Of a stretch of 41,684 bases of DNA, positions 19,854 to 27,626 are shown piece by piece. The notes under the pieces were generated by a model. It ran no database searches. It saw only the letters and a list, made by a program, of their open reading frames with translations, and had not been told where the DNA came from. Position 1 is the first letter of the stretch. Every line of letters starts with the position of its first letter. Origin of the DNA: Pseudomonadota bacterium (GTDB lineage: Bacteria > Pseudomonadota > Gammaproteobacteria > Burkholderiales > Thiobacillaceae); NCBI GenBank assembly GCA_021783275.1, contig JAJXUA010000008.1, forward strand, positions 1-41,684. Reading direction: 5' to 3'. The translations under genes were made by a program, and so were the position numbers.

Positions 19854-19881
19854 ATACTACGCCACAAAAGATAGGTGTCAA
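19854..19881 (-). promoter_or_regulatory. Candidate sigma-70 promoter for the 267-aa passenger gene
   Basis: On the minus strand TTGACA-N16-TAGTAT, within the AT-rich interval upstream of 19817. Confidence 0.55.
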
Positions 19882-19956
19882 TAAATATATGAGGAATTCC
19901 GCATAGATAAAAATCGAATTATGCGGACATGTCAGGAGACATGCGTAAGACATTGA

Positions 19957-20214
19957 TTATATTATGTCTTTTTTATTGCGGGATGACCATCTTGCATTCG
20001 CTGCCTTCTTTGCAATCTCTGACCGCTCTTCAGGTGTCAACTTTTTCGCGCGTGCGGCACCACCTTTGATACCGCCAAGCCGACCCAGCGCAACCGCAGC
20101 CGGATTCTTCACCGGCTCTTCGGGCTGCTTTGGTTCCTCATCCGTGGCTTGATCCACGATAGACTTGGCGAGTTGATTCAGGTCTAGCCGACCATTGCTT
20201 GAGCGTTTAGGCAT
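19957..20214 (-). CDS. Small basic hypothetical passenger protein, 85 aa
   Basis: MPKRSSNGRLDLNQLAKSIVDQ...AVALGRLGGIKGGAARAKKLTPEERSEIAKKAANARWSSRNKKDII; Gly/Lys-rich C-terminus. Confidence 0.8.
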   Translation of the reverse strand: MPKRSSNGRLDLNQLAKSIVDQATDEEPKQPEEPVKNPAAVALGRLGGIKGGAARAKKLTPEERSEIAKKAANARWSSRNKKDII

Positions 20215-20316
20215 ACCGCATAGCTTAGGCAGCAGCTATGCCACAGTCAAGACTTTGGATTTTCAAACTGAGACACTACCCCAAGCGAAGCCGAAAGGGG
20301 ACGTGCAGGACTTCCT

Positions 20317-20583
20317 CTATCGATAAACCTCGCGGCGGTTGCCTATCTGCAAAACAAGAACAATCAGCGTGGCATCGCGCAAATCGCAAATCACCCGGTA
20401 ATCGCCCACGCGATATCGCCACAATCCACCCAAGGGACCCACTAGCGCCTTGCCTGCACTGCGCGGGTCATCCAGCGGTGCAATACGCCCATCCATGAAA
20501 TCGACGATCTGCCGGGCAACGGGCTTGTCGAGTTTGCGCAGCTGTTTTTGTGCTGTATCCGAAAACTCAATCGCCCAAGCCAA
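20317..20583 (-). CDS. relE: RelE/ParE-family toxin
   Basis: 88 aa MAWAIEFSDTAQKQLRKLDKPVARQIVDFM...LVGPLGGLWRYRVGDYRVICDLRDATLIVLVLQIGNRREVYR. Confidence 0.92.
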   Translation of the reverse strand: MAWAIEFSDTAQKQLRKLDKPVARQIVDFMDGRIAPLDDPRSAGKALVGPLGGLWRYRVGDYRVICDLRDATLIVLVLQIGNRREVYR

Positions 20584-20794
20584 GGTCTTTTCTCACTTGC
20601 GCTGAGGAATGGGTTTTTTCCTGACCCTTGCGAACACGCTCCAGCACTTCTGTGGCCAGGTAATAGTCTTCCATCTCTTCAATCCCGCGCTCGATCAACT
20701 CCCGCAAATAGAACGCCTTGGTACGCCCGGTCTGTGCCGCCAAAAAGTCCAGCCGCTGCTCGGTTTCAAGCGCTAGCCGTATCGATGTTGCCAT
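20567..20794 (-). CDS. relB: RelB-type ribbon-helix-helix antitoxin
   Basis: MATSIRLALETEQRLDFLAAQTGRTKAFYLRELIERGIEEMEDYYLATEVLERV; overlaps the toxin start. Track ORF starts at 20818. Confidence 0.88.
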   Translation of the reverse strand: MATSIRLALETEQRLDFLAAQTGRTKAFYLRELIERGIEEMEDYYLATEVLERVRKGQEKTHSSAQVRKDLGLGD

Positions 20795-20809
20795 GCCAAC
20801 CCCTTCGTA

Positions 20810-20825
20810 TGAATACACGTATTCA
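20810..20825. promoter_or_regulatory. Palindrome upstream of relB, candidate operator
   Basis: TGAATAC-AC-GTATTCA, 7-bp perfect arms. Confidence 0.45.
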
Positions 20826-20919
20826 ATGTATCACATCCATTAATTGCCGTCCCATCCAGGCGCACGAAGACTCAAGACAACGGCTGGGGGACTAAGCGAA
20901 CGCTCTGAGTTAGCCGCGC

Positions 20920-21690
20920 TCAGATCCCCGCATACCATTCGTAGCCGCGATCTTCCCAATACCCGCCTTTGCCGCCACCGAGATGGTCGAAGCGCTCGAC
21001 CAGTTCAATACGCGTGAGGTACTTGGCCGACTTGTAGCCCAGCTGACGCTCGACGCGCACGCGGATGGGTGCGCCATTCTTGACGGGCAGCGGCGCATCG
21101 TTCAGGTCATACGCCAGCACAGTCTGCACGTGCCAGGCATCGTCCATGTCGATGCTTTCGTAATAGTGCGGCCCCTGCCCGTTCATCGGGTCGGCGCAAT
21201 GGAATACGACATAGTTCGCCTGGGGGTGCGGCTCGACCTGCGCCAGCAGATGGCTGAGCGAAACGCCCTTCCATTTGCCGATGGCGCTCCAGCCCTCGAC
21301 GCAATCATGACGGGTGATCTGGGTGCGGCTCGGCAGGGCCTTCAGCTCATCCAGCGTATAGGCACGCGGATGCGCGACCAGACCATCGACCTGCAGGCGG
21401 TAATCGGCAAAACCGTTGGCGACCCAGGCCTGGTAGAGCGGGTTGTTGGGGTTGCTGGTGCCGTTGCTGCGGAACTGCGGCGAGATATCTGCTTCGCTGA
21501 ATTCCTGCGCCATCGACTTGCGCGACAGCAGCAGGCGCTGCGTACCCTGGGTGAGTTTTTCGGCACTGCCGAGTACGCGGGTGAACCACGCACTTTGCGA
21601 CAGCTGATCGCAACCTGTGAGCAGCAGGCCGCTACCCGCCGCCAGGGCGCGACCGAAAAAGCGGCGACGCGTATCGTCATGTCGGGTCAT
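20920..21690 (-). CDS. Molybdopterin-dependent oxidoreductase, sulfite-oxidase/MsrP-like
   Basis: Twin-arginine N-terminus MTRHDDTRRRFFGRALAAGSGLLLTGC; RTQITRHDCVEGWSAIGKWKGVSL; YESIDMDDAWHVQTVLAYDLNDAPLPVKNGAPIRVRVERQLGYKSAKYL. Confidence 0.9.
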   Translation of the reverse strand: MTRHDDTRRRFFGRALAAGSGLLLTGCDQLSQSAWFTRVLGSAEKLTQGTQRLLLSRKSMAQEFSEADISPQFRSNGTSNPNNPLYQAWVANGFADYRLQVDGLVAHPRAYTLDELKALPSRTQITRHDCVEGWSAIGKWKGVSLSHLLAQVEPHPQANYVVFHCADPMNGQGPHYYESIDMDDAWHVQTVLAYDLNDAPLPVKNGAPIRVRVERQLGYKSAKYLTRIELVERFDHLGGGKGGYWEDRGYEWYAGI

Positions 21691-22525
21691 GGGGCGTTTC
21701 CTCGTGAGCAATGCGATAGCGCCCGGTGATCATCGAGCGCAGGTTGTTCCACACGCCGCTGATGAAAACCTCGAACACATGGATGAAGACAAAGGCCACC
21801 AGCAGCCAGGCGGCGACGAAATGCAGCGTGCGCGCGGACTGCCGGCCGCCGAACACGTCGATCCAGCCGGTGAACAGCGCGTTGAGCCCCGGCGACATCG
21901 CCAGCCCCATCAGGATCACCAGCGGAAACAGCCCAAAGATCACCATCAGATACGCCAGCTTCTGCAGGATGTTGTAGCGCAGCGCGTCTGCCCCCTGCGG
22001 ATGGCGCAGGCGCAGGTGGTCGAGGATCGATTGCCCGATGCCGCGCCAGTCTGCACGGCAGGGCCACAGATCACGCACGAAGTGGCGGCTGGCCAGGGTG
22101 TAGAGCACGTAGCACAGGCCATTGATCACCAGCACCCAGGCAAAAAAGAAATGCCAGTGCCGCGCCATCGACAGCCATTGCTGGCTCGGCACCGTGAGCC
22201 AGGTGGGAAAGCCGCGCGCGCTCGGGCGGCCATCCGGCCCGGCCGACAGGCCGAAGACGCCGGTGGTGTTGAATTCATGACCGAACACACGCGTGACCCC
22301 GAGGGTCTTGCCACTGGCGTCGGTGCGCGTGGTCATCTGCAACACCGGCGGCTCACCGGTGTACGACGACTTGCCCCAGTACAGCGCCGGGTGAGCGTTG
22401 AAGATTTGCAGTCCGCTCAAGAGCAGCAGCGCAAACGCCAGCACGTTGATCCAGTGCATCAGCCGCACCGGCCAGCGGTGGCGCAGATATCCCCGACTGC
22501 GGGCGATGGGATCATCGGGTGACAT
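21677..22525 (-). CDS. Cytochrome b561-domain membrane subunit
   Basis: HRWPVRLMHWINVLAFALLLLSGLQIF..., multiple TM segments, conserved His; AGGAGCGCC upstream of ATG 22525. Confidence 0.88.
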   Translation of the reverse strand: MSPDDPIARSRGYLRHRWPVRLMHWINVLAFALLLLSGLQIFNAHPALYWGKSSYTGEPPVLQMTTRTDASGKTLGVTRVFGHEFNTTGVFGLSAGPDGRPSARGFPTWLTVPSQQWLSMARHWHFFFAWVLVINGLCYVLYTLASRHFVRDLWPCRADWRGIGQSILDHLRLRHPQGADALRYNILQKLAYLMVIFGLFPLVILMGLAMSPGLNALFTGWIDVFGGRQSARTLHFVAAWLLVAFVFIHVFEVFISGVWNNLRSMITGRYRIAHEETPHDPT

Positions 22526-22619
22526 GGCGCTCCTGACGGGATGGGCTGCTGACACCATAGGTGATGTGCGGACAAACGCCAAGTTCGGCACCGCGCGGCC
22601 GAGGGTAGCGCGCGAGTTC

Positions 22620-24578
22620 TTAGGCGCTCGCCCCCTCCAGCGCCTCAATCTCTCCCGACAATTCCAGCCATTCCCCCTCTTCTATCGCCAGTTCGTCAAT
22701 GACGTGTTGAAGCTGCTTGCCGGTTTCGGTGATCTCTCCGACGGACAGCGCGCCACCCAGACGCGCCTCGAACGCAGCCTTCTCCGCTTGCAGCGCCGCC
22801 ATGCTTTTGTCGAGCTTTTCCAGTTTCTGTCTGAGCGATTTGATCCTGCCCGATGACACCGGCTTTTTCGCCACCCCAGGGGCGGGCTCGGCAGTTTTGA
22901 TCGCCGGCGCTTCGGTCACCTTGCCCGCTTCCCTGAGGCTTTCGCGCAGGCGCTTGCCTTCGTCCAGCAGATAGCGCTGATAGTCGTCGAGGTCGCCGTC
23001 GAAGGGTTCGACGCCGCCGCGGCTGACCAGCCAGAATTCGTCGCATACCGAACGCAGCAGAGCGCGGTCGTGGCTCACCAGCATGACCGTGCCTTCGAAT
23101 TCGTTCAGCGCCATCGCCAGCGCCTCGCGGGTAGCCAGGTCGAGGTGGTTGGTCGGCTCATCCAGCAGCAGCAGGTTGGGCCGCTGCCACACCAGCATGC
23201 ACAGCACCAGTCGCGCTTTTTCACCGCCGCTCATGGTGCCGACGGCCTGCTTGACCATGTCGCCGCTGAAGTTGAAGGTGCCGAGGAAGGTGCGCAGGTC
23301 CTGCTCGCGGCTGCTGAACTGGCCAGCGCCGCCGTTGGCAATCGTGTCGCGCGCCAGCCGGATCATGTGTTCCAGCGGCGTATCGGCGGGACGCAGCACG
23401 TCGAGTTCCTGCTGCGCGAAATAGCCGATGCTGAGCCCTTTGCCTTCGATGACGCTGCCGGCGACAACGGCGAGGTCGCGGGCTACGGTTTTCACCAGGG
23501 TGGATTTGCCCTGGCCGTTGGCACCGAGGATGCCGATACGCTGCCCGGCAAAAACCGATTTGCTGACGCCCCGCACGATCACACTGGGCGCGCCGCCTGC
23601 AGATTCAGCCGGATATCCAAAGCTGGCATCATCAATCGTCAGCATGGGGTTGGGCAGGGATTGCGGTTCCTTGAATTCAAACGTGAACTCGGCATTGGCC
23701 AGCAGTGGCGCCAGCCGCTCCATGCGGTCCAGCGCCTTGACCCGGCTTTGTGCCTGTTTGGCCTTGCTGGCTTTGGCCTTGAAGCGGTCGATGAATTTCT
23801 GCAGGTGGGCAATCTTGTCCTGCTGTTTGGCGAACGCAGCCTGCTGCAAGGCCATCTGCTCGGCGCGCATGTCTTCAAAAGTGCTGTAGTTGCCGCCGTA
23901 GCGGGTGATCTGGCCGCCTTCAATATGTAGGGTGACGCGGGTGACGGCGTCGAGAAATTCACGGTCGTGGCTGATGACGATCATGGTGCCGGGATATTTT
24001 CTGAGCCAGGCTTCCAGCCAGACCAGTGCATCGAGATCGAGGTGGTTGGTCGGTTCATCCAGCAGCAGCAGGTCGGACGGGCACATCAGCGCGCGCGCCA
24101 ACTGCAATCTCATGCGCCAGCCGCCGGAAAAGCTGTTGACGGGCTGGTCGAGTTCGCGCACCTGAAAGCCCAGGCCCAATATCAGCGCCTGTGCGCGTGA
24201 CTGCGCGTCATGTGCGCCTGCATCGTGCAGCGCCATATAGGCGTGCGCCATGCGCTCGCCGTCGTCGCTGGCTTCGGCTTCCGCCACTTCGGCCTGGGCG
24301 GCGCTGAGCACGGTGTCTCCGGCAATGACGAAATCGGTGGCCGATTCGCTGGTTTCCGGCATGTCCTGCGCCACCTGCGCCATGCGCCACTGCGACGGAA
24401 TCGAAAAATCGCCCTTGTCTTCGTGCAGGGTGCCGTTCAGCAGGGCAAACAGGCTGGATTTGCCCGCACCATTGCGCCCGACCAGCCCCACCATTTCACC
24501 GGGGTTGATGGTCACAGCCGCGTCATTGAGCAAGACCCGGGCACCGCGTCGCAGGCTGATGTTTCTGAGCTGAATCAT
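22620..24578 (-). CDS. ABC-F family ATP-binding protein (YheS-like)
   Basis: Two ABC cassettes (GLVGRNGAGKSSL...FSGGWRMRLQLARALMCPSDLLLLDEPTNHLD; GILGANGQGKSTL...MSGGEKARLVLCMLVWQRPNLLLLDEPTNHLD) with an ABC-F linker. Confidence 0.94.
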   Translation of the reverse strand: MIQLRNISLRRGARVLLNDAAVTINPGEMVGLVGRNGAGKSSLFALLNGTLHEDKGDFSIPSQWRMAQVAQDMPETSESATDFVIAGDTVLSAAQAEVAEAEASDDGERMAHAYMALHDAGAHDAQSRAQALILGLGFQVRELDQPVNSFSGGWRMRLQLARALMCPSDLLLLDEPTNHLDLDALVWLEAWLRKYPGTMIVISHDREFLDAVTRVTLHIEGGQITRYGGNYSTFEDMRAEQMALQQAAFAKQQDKIAHLQKFIDRFKAKASKAKQAQSRVKALDRMERLAPLLANAEFTFEFKEPQSLPNPMLTIDDASFGYPAESAGGAPSVIVRGVSKSVFAGQRIGILGANGQGKSTLVKTVARDLAVVAGSVIEGKGLSIGYFAQQELDVLRPADTPLEHMIRLARDTIANGGAGQFSSREQDLRTFLGTFNFSGDMVKQAVGTMSGGEKARLVLCMLVWQRPNLLLLDEPTNHLDLATREALAMALNEFEGTVMLVSHDRALLRSVCDEFWLVSRGGVEPFDGDLDDYQRYLLDEGKRLRESLREAGKVTEAPAIKTAEPAPGVAKKPVSSGRIKSLRQKLEKLDKSMAALQAEKAAFEARLGGALSVGEITETGKQLQHVIDELAIEEGEWLELSGEIEALEGASA

Positions 24579-24667
24579 GGTCTGGCGGCGCGCCGGGCGC
24601 ACCTGCCTCAAATCGGAAAGTGCGGATTCTACTCTGTCCCTCCAGGTGTCTGCCTGCTGACGCTGGC

Positions 24668-24683
24668 TGACGGGTTCCCGTCA
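24668..24683. promoter_or_regulatory. Perfect palindrome upstream of the sigma-54 promoter, candidate activator-binding site
   Basis: TGACGGG-TT-CCCGTCA, about 96 bp upstream of the -24 element. Confidence 0.4.
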
Positions 24684-24778
24684 ATCTCCGGATGCCCCGG
24701 AACGGACGCGATCCGGAACACACATCCAAATACATGTTTAATAAGCGATTTTTTGTACCGTCTGTTGCAGGGTCGATG

Positions 24779-24794
24779 TGGCACGTGCATTGCA
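24779..24794 (+). promoter_or_regulatory. Sigma-54 (RpoN) -24/-12 promoter
   Basis: TGGCACG-TGCA-TTGCA: matches TGGCACG-N4-TTGCW at every fixed position; GG-N10-GC spacing exact. Confidence 0.8.
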
Positions 24795-24829
24795 CTTAGT
24801 CAGGCAAGCCCCTCAGAACGGAGAACATG

Positions 24830-24982
24830 ATGAAACTGCAATTCGGAAAAAACCAGTTGGTACTCGAACTCGGCAACGCACCCTTCGCCTGGTTTCATGG
24901 CCAGACTGAACGCATGAGCCTCACCAGCCTGTCGCTGCTGTTCGTGCAATTTTCGCTGTTTGCCCGTCAGTCGGCGGTGTGA
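24830..24982 (+). CDS. Small protein A of a tandem paralogous pair, 50 aa
   Basis: Below ORF-track size cut-off. GGAG upstream of ATGATG; MKLQFGKNQLVLELGNAPFAWFHGQTERMSLTSLSLLFVQFSLFARQSAV*. Similar to the next ORF. Confidence 0.75.
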   Translation: MKLQFGKNQLVLELGNAPFAWFHGQTERMSLTSLSLLFVQFSLFARQSAV

Positions 24983-25137
24983 TGCAAGTCGGTCGCGCCA
25001 CCAGCATCAGCGTCAGTCTGGCGCGCTCACCGCTGGCATTTTTCAGCGGCAGCACGGGCCGGATGTCGATGCTGAGCGTGACCCTGCTGTTTGTCGAAGT
25101 CCGCGTGCTGCGCCGAACCGTGCCGCACTGCGCCTGA
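24982..25137 (+). CDS. Small protein B of a tandem paralogous pair, 51 aa
   Basis: TGATG stop/start overlap with the preceding ORF; MQVGRATSISVSLARSPLAFFSGSTGRMSMLSVTLLFVEVRVLRRTVPHCA*; 15/37 identical residues in an ungapped hand alignment with protein A. Confidence 0.75.
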   Translation: MQVGRATSISVSLARSPLAFFSGSTGRMSMLSVTLLFVEVRVLRRTVPHCA

Positions 25138-25159
25138 CTTACCGTACAAGAAGAATGCG

Positions 25160-26449
25160 CTAACGGCGCATCGTGAGCACCGCCTCCAGCCCGCCTTCGT
25201 GCGGGCGATTTTTTAGCCCGATTTTCCAGCCATGTGTTTCTGCCAGCTGACGCACGATCGCCAGCCCCAGACCGGTGCCGCCGGTGGCCTGCGCACGCGA
25301 GGTTTCCAGCCGGTAAAACGGCCTGAACACTTTTTCCAGCTGCGCTTCGGGGATCCCCGGTCCGCTGTCGCGCACGCGGATATGCACCCAGCTGTCCGCG
25401 CAATCCAGCGCCAGTTCAACGGGCGAGCCTGCGCCGTAACGCTGTGCATTCTGGATCAGGTTGGTCACGATCTGCCGCAGCGCCAGCGGCCCGCCATGCA
25501 CGATGCACGGTGCCGCGTCTGTCCACTGTACCCCTGTCTCAAGGGCGATGGTTCGCAGCAGGGCTACCAGATCGACCGGCTGCGCAGGCTCGGCCTGGGT
25601 GGTGCGCGCGAGTTCGAGGTAGCCGGTAATCAGCTTGTTCATGTCGGCCAGGTCGGCGACGGCCCGGTCGATACGGGCTGCGTCCGGCTTGTCGCGCAGC
25701 ATTTCCAGGTTGAGTTGCAGCCGTGTCATCGGGGTGCGCAGGTCGTGCGAAATCCCGCCCAACAGCGTCGTGCGGTTGTCCAGCAGATTGCGCACTTCGC
25801 CTGCCATGGTGTTAAAGCGCCGCGCCAGTTCGGCCAGCTCGGCCGGGCCCGTTTCCGGCAGGGGTTCGGGCAGCTGGCCTGCGCCAACCTGACGCGCGGC
25901 CTGGGCTGCGCGTGCCAGCGGTACGGTGATGCGGCGCACCAGCAACAAGGCGGTCAGCAGACTCAGCAGGGCGCCCAACACGATGACGGCAACGGCCGCC
26001 AGCGGCGGTTTGACGGCATAGCGGTCGGGATAAAAACCCACCCGCAGAGCGTGTCCACCCAGCGGAATATCCAGCCAGGCCGCCTCGTTGCCCGGCACGC
26101 CACGCAGCGTGACACGAGCCCCCACCCGGCGCGACAGGGCCGCTTCGATCTGGCTGCGAAAGGCAAAACCCGGCGCGTCGGCGGTCGCCCCCACATTGAC
26201 AGTGGTCAGACGCAGGCCATGCCGCCGCGCCAGTTCGGTTTCAAAAGCGGTGCGCGTTTCGGGCGGCAGTTCCACCCAGGTTTGCGCCGACAGCACGATG
26301 AGCCCGGCCAGGTCGTCTGCCGAACGCTCGGCCACCGGCATCACCAGTGTGCGGTACACCACCCAGCTGGCTGCCGCCTGAAACACGACGAAGGCCACCG
26401 CAAGCGTCAACGCAGTGCGTGCAAACAGCGACCCGGCCAGTGCCCTCAC
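25160..26449 (-). CDS. EnvZ-type sensor histidine kinase
   Basis: HAMP, GGISHDLRTPMTRLQL H-box, LIQNAQRYG, RDSGPGIPEAQLEKVFRPFYR, GTGLGLAIVRQLAETHG. Confidence 0.93.
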   Translation of the reverse strand: MRALAGSLFARTALTLAVAFVVFQAAASWVVYRTLVMPVAERSADDLAGLIVLSAQTWVELPPETRTAFETELARRHGLRLTTVNVGATADAPGFAFRSQIEAALSRRVGARVTLRGVPGNEAAWLDIPLGGHALRVGFYPDRYAVKPPLAAVAVIVLGALLSLLTALLLVRRITVPLARAAQAARQVGAGQLPEPLPETGPAELAELARRFNTMAGEVRNLLDNRTTLLGGISHDLRTPMTRLQLNLEMLRDKPDAARIDRAVADLADMNKLITGYLELARTTQAEPAQPVDLVALLRTIALETGVQWTDAAPCIVHGGPLALRQIVTNLIQNAQRYGAGSPVELALDCADSWVHIRVRDSGPGIPEAQLEKVFRPFYRLETSRAQATGGTGLGLAIVRQLAETHGWKIGLKNRPHEGGLEAVLTMRR

Positions 26450-27162
26450 CCTTTGCCCTGCGGCACAAACAGATAGCCCTGGCCACGCTGGGTGCGGATA
26501 TAGGCGGGGTTGGCCGGATCGGTTTCGATTTTCTTGCGCAGGCGATTGACCCGTACATCAATACTGCGGTCGAACGGATCGCGTTCGAAACCGCGCAGCT
26601 GATCCATCAGCCAGTCACGCGAGAGCGCACGATTGGCATGGGTGACAAAAATCTCCAGCAACTCGTACTCGCCGGTCGTCAGCGGGATTTCCACACCGTC
26701 GCGGCTCAGAATTCGGGCATCCAGATTGACGCTGAATTCTCCGAAGGCAAAGCTTCTGGCCATGTCTGACGCAGCGACTGAGGCAGTGGCAGGCTCATGC
26801 CGTCGCATCACCGCCCTGATACGCGCCAGCAGTTCACGCGGGTTGAAAGGCTTGGGCAGGTAATCATCGGCACCGACTTCCAGACCGATGATACGGTCGA
26901 TGTCCTCGCCCTTGGCCGACAGCATGATGATGGGCGGAAACCCCGGCTGCGCCCGCAGGCGGCGCGCGACCGACAAGCCATCTTCGCCCGGCATCATCCA
27001 GTCCAGCACCAGCAGATCGGGCAGGCCTTGTGTCAGCAAGGCATCCAGCGCCACCGCATTTTCGGCAGTGGCAACGGTGTAGCCCTGGCTTTGCAGATAT
27101 TCTGCGATCAGCTCGCGGATGCCGGGGTCGTCGTCGGTGACATAAATCGTGGCGGGTTCCAT
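26446..27162 (-). CDS. OmpR-type response regulator
   Basis: IYVTDDDPGIRELIAEYL, LVLDWMMPGEDGLSV, KPFNPRELLARIRAVMRR, C-terminal winged helix with GFERDPFDRSIDVRVNRLRKKIETDP...RTQRGQGYLF. Confidence 0.95.
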   Translation of the reverse strand: MEPATIYVTDDDPGIRELIAEYLQSQGYTVATAENAVALDALLTQGLPDLLVLDWMMPGEDGLSVARRLRAQPGFPPIIMLSAKGEDIDRIIGLEVGADDYLPKPFNPRELLARIRAVMRRHEPATASVAASDMARSFAFGEFSVNLDARILSRDGVEIPLTTGEYELLEIFVTHANRALSRDWLMDQLRGFERDPFDRSIDVRVNRLRKKIETDPANPAYIRTQRGQGYLFVPQGKG

Positions 27163-27205
27163 GCGATAAATATAACAGCAGGAACCTGCCGGACTTCCCC
27201 ACCCG

Positions 27206-27221
27206 GTTACACACTGTTACA
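27206..27221. promoter_or_regulatory. Direct repeat GTTACA-N4-GTTACA, candidate OmpR-family binding site
   Basis: 10-bp-periodic hexamer repeat between the response regulator and the divergent small secreted-protein genes. Confidence 0.45.
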
Positions 27222-27314
27222 AAATCCCCCTTGCGTGAAACAGGGCGCTTACTTTTATCAACCAGACTGCGAAGCGTGGAAGCAAGATAACGCGACCACC
27301 GATTGGAGACCACG

Positions 27315-27596
27315 ATGAACACACGACAACTGGGCATTTTCGGATGGGTACTGCTGGGACTGGCTTTGGCCACCCCGGTTCAGGCTGCGCCGGATTTTCT
27401 GGATGGCGTGATCATCGTTGCCAAACGCGACCACGATGACGCACGGGATGACCGTCGCGACCATCGGCCATCTGACCGCCGCAAGCTGAAGCGCGACGAC
27501 GACGATGAGGGGGCGTATGGCTATGGCTACGAACGGCGCAAGCAAAAACGTGACGATGACGACGATGACCAACCCCGTCGCCCCTACCGCCACTAA
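27315..27596 (+). CDS. Small secreted Asp/Arg-rich protein, 93 aa
   Basis: Signal peptide MNTRQLGIFGWVLLGLALATPVQA followed by charged low-complexity KRDHDDARDDRRDHR...KRDDDDDDQPRRPYRH. Confidence 0.75.
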   Translation: MNTRQLGIFGWVLLGLALATPVQAAPDFLDGVIIVAKRDHDDARDDRRDHRPSDRRKLKRDDDDEGAYGYGYERRKQKRDDDDDDQPRRPYRH

Positions 27597-27626
27597 CCCG
27601 CAGTCACTGGAATCAAGGAGAGCCTC

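Larger units (their letters stand above)
17602..20280. mobile_element. IS1-like transposon carrying passenger genes
   Basis: 19-bp perfect TIRs (GGTAGTGTCTCAGTTTGAA at 17602-17620; TTCAAACTGAGACACTACC at 20262-20280); 8-bp direct repeat CCAAGCGA at 17594-17601 and 20281-20288; internal transposase and three or more passenger ORFs. Confidence 0.92.

Noticed and set aside
24830-25137. PEP-CTERM/exosortase substrates as an explanation for the sigma-54-linked small ORFs
   Set aside because: Neither product has a PEP motif followed by a TM segment and basic tail, nor an N-terminal signal peptide.
25232-26476. 414-aa plus-strand ORF antisense to the histidine kinase
   Set aside because: Arg/Gln/His-rich shadow translation; sense kinase motifs are intact.
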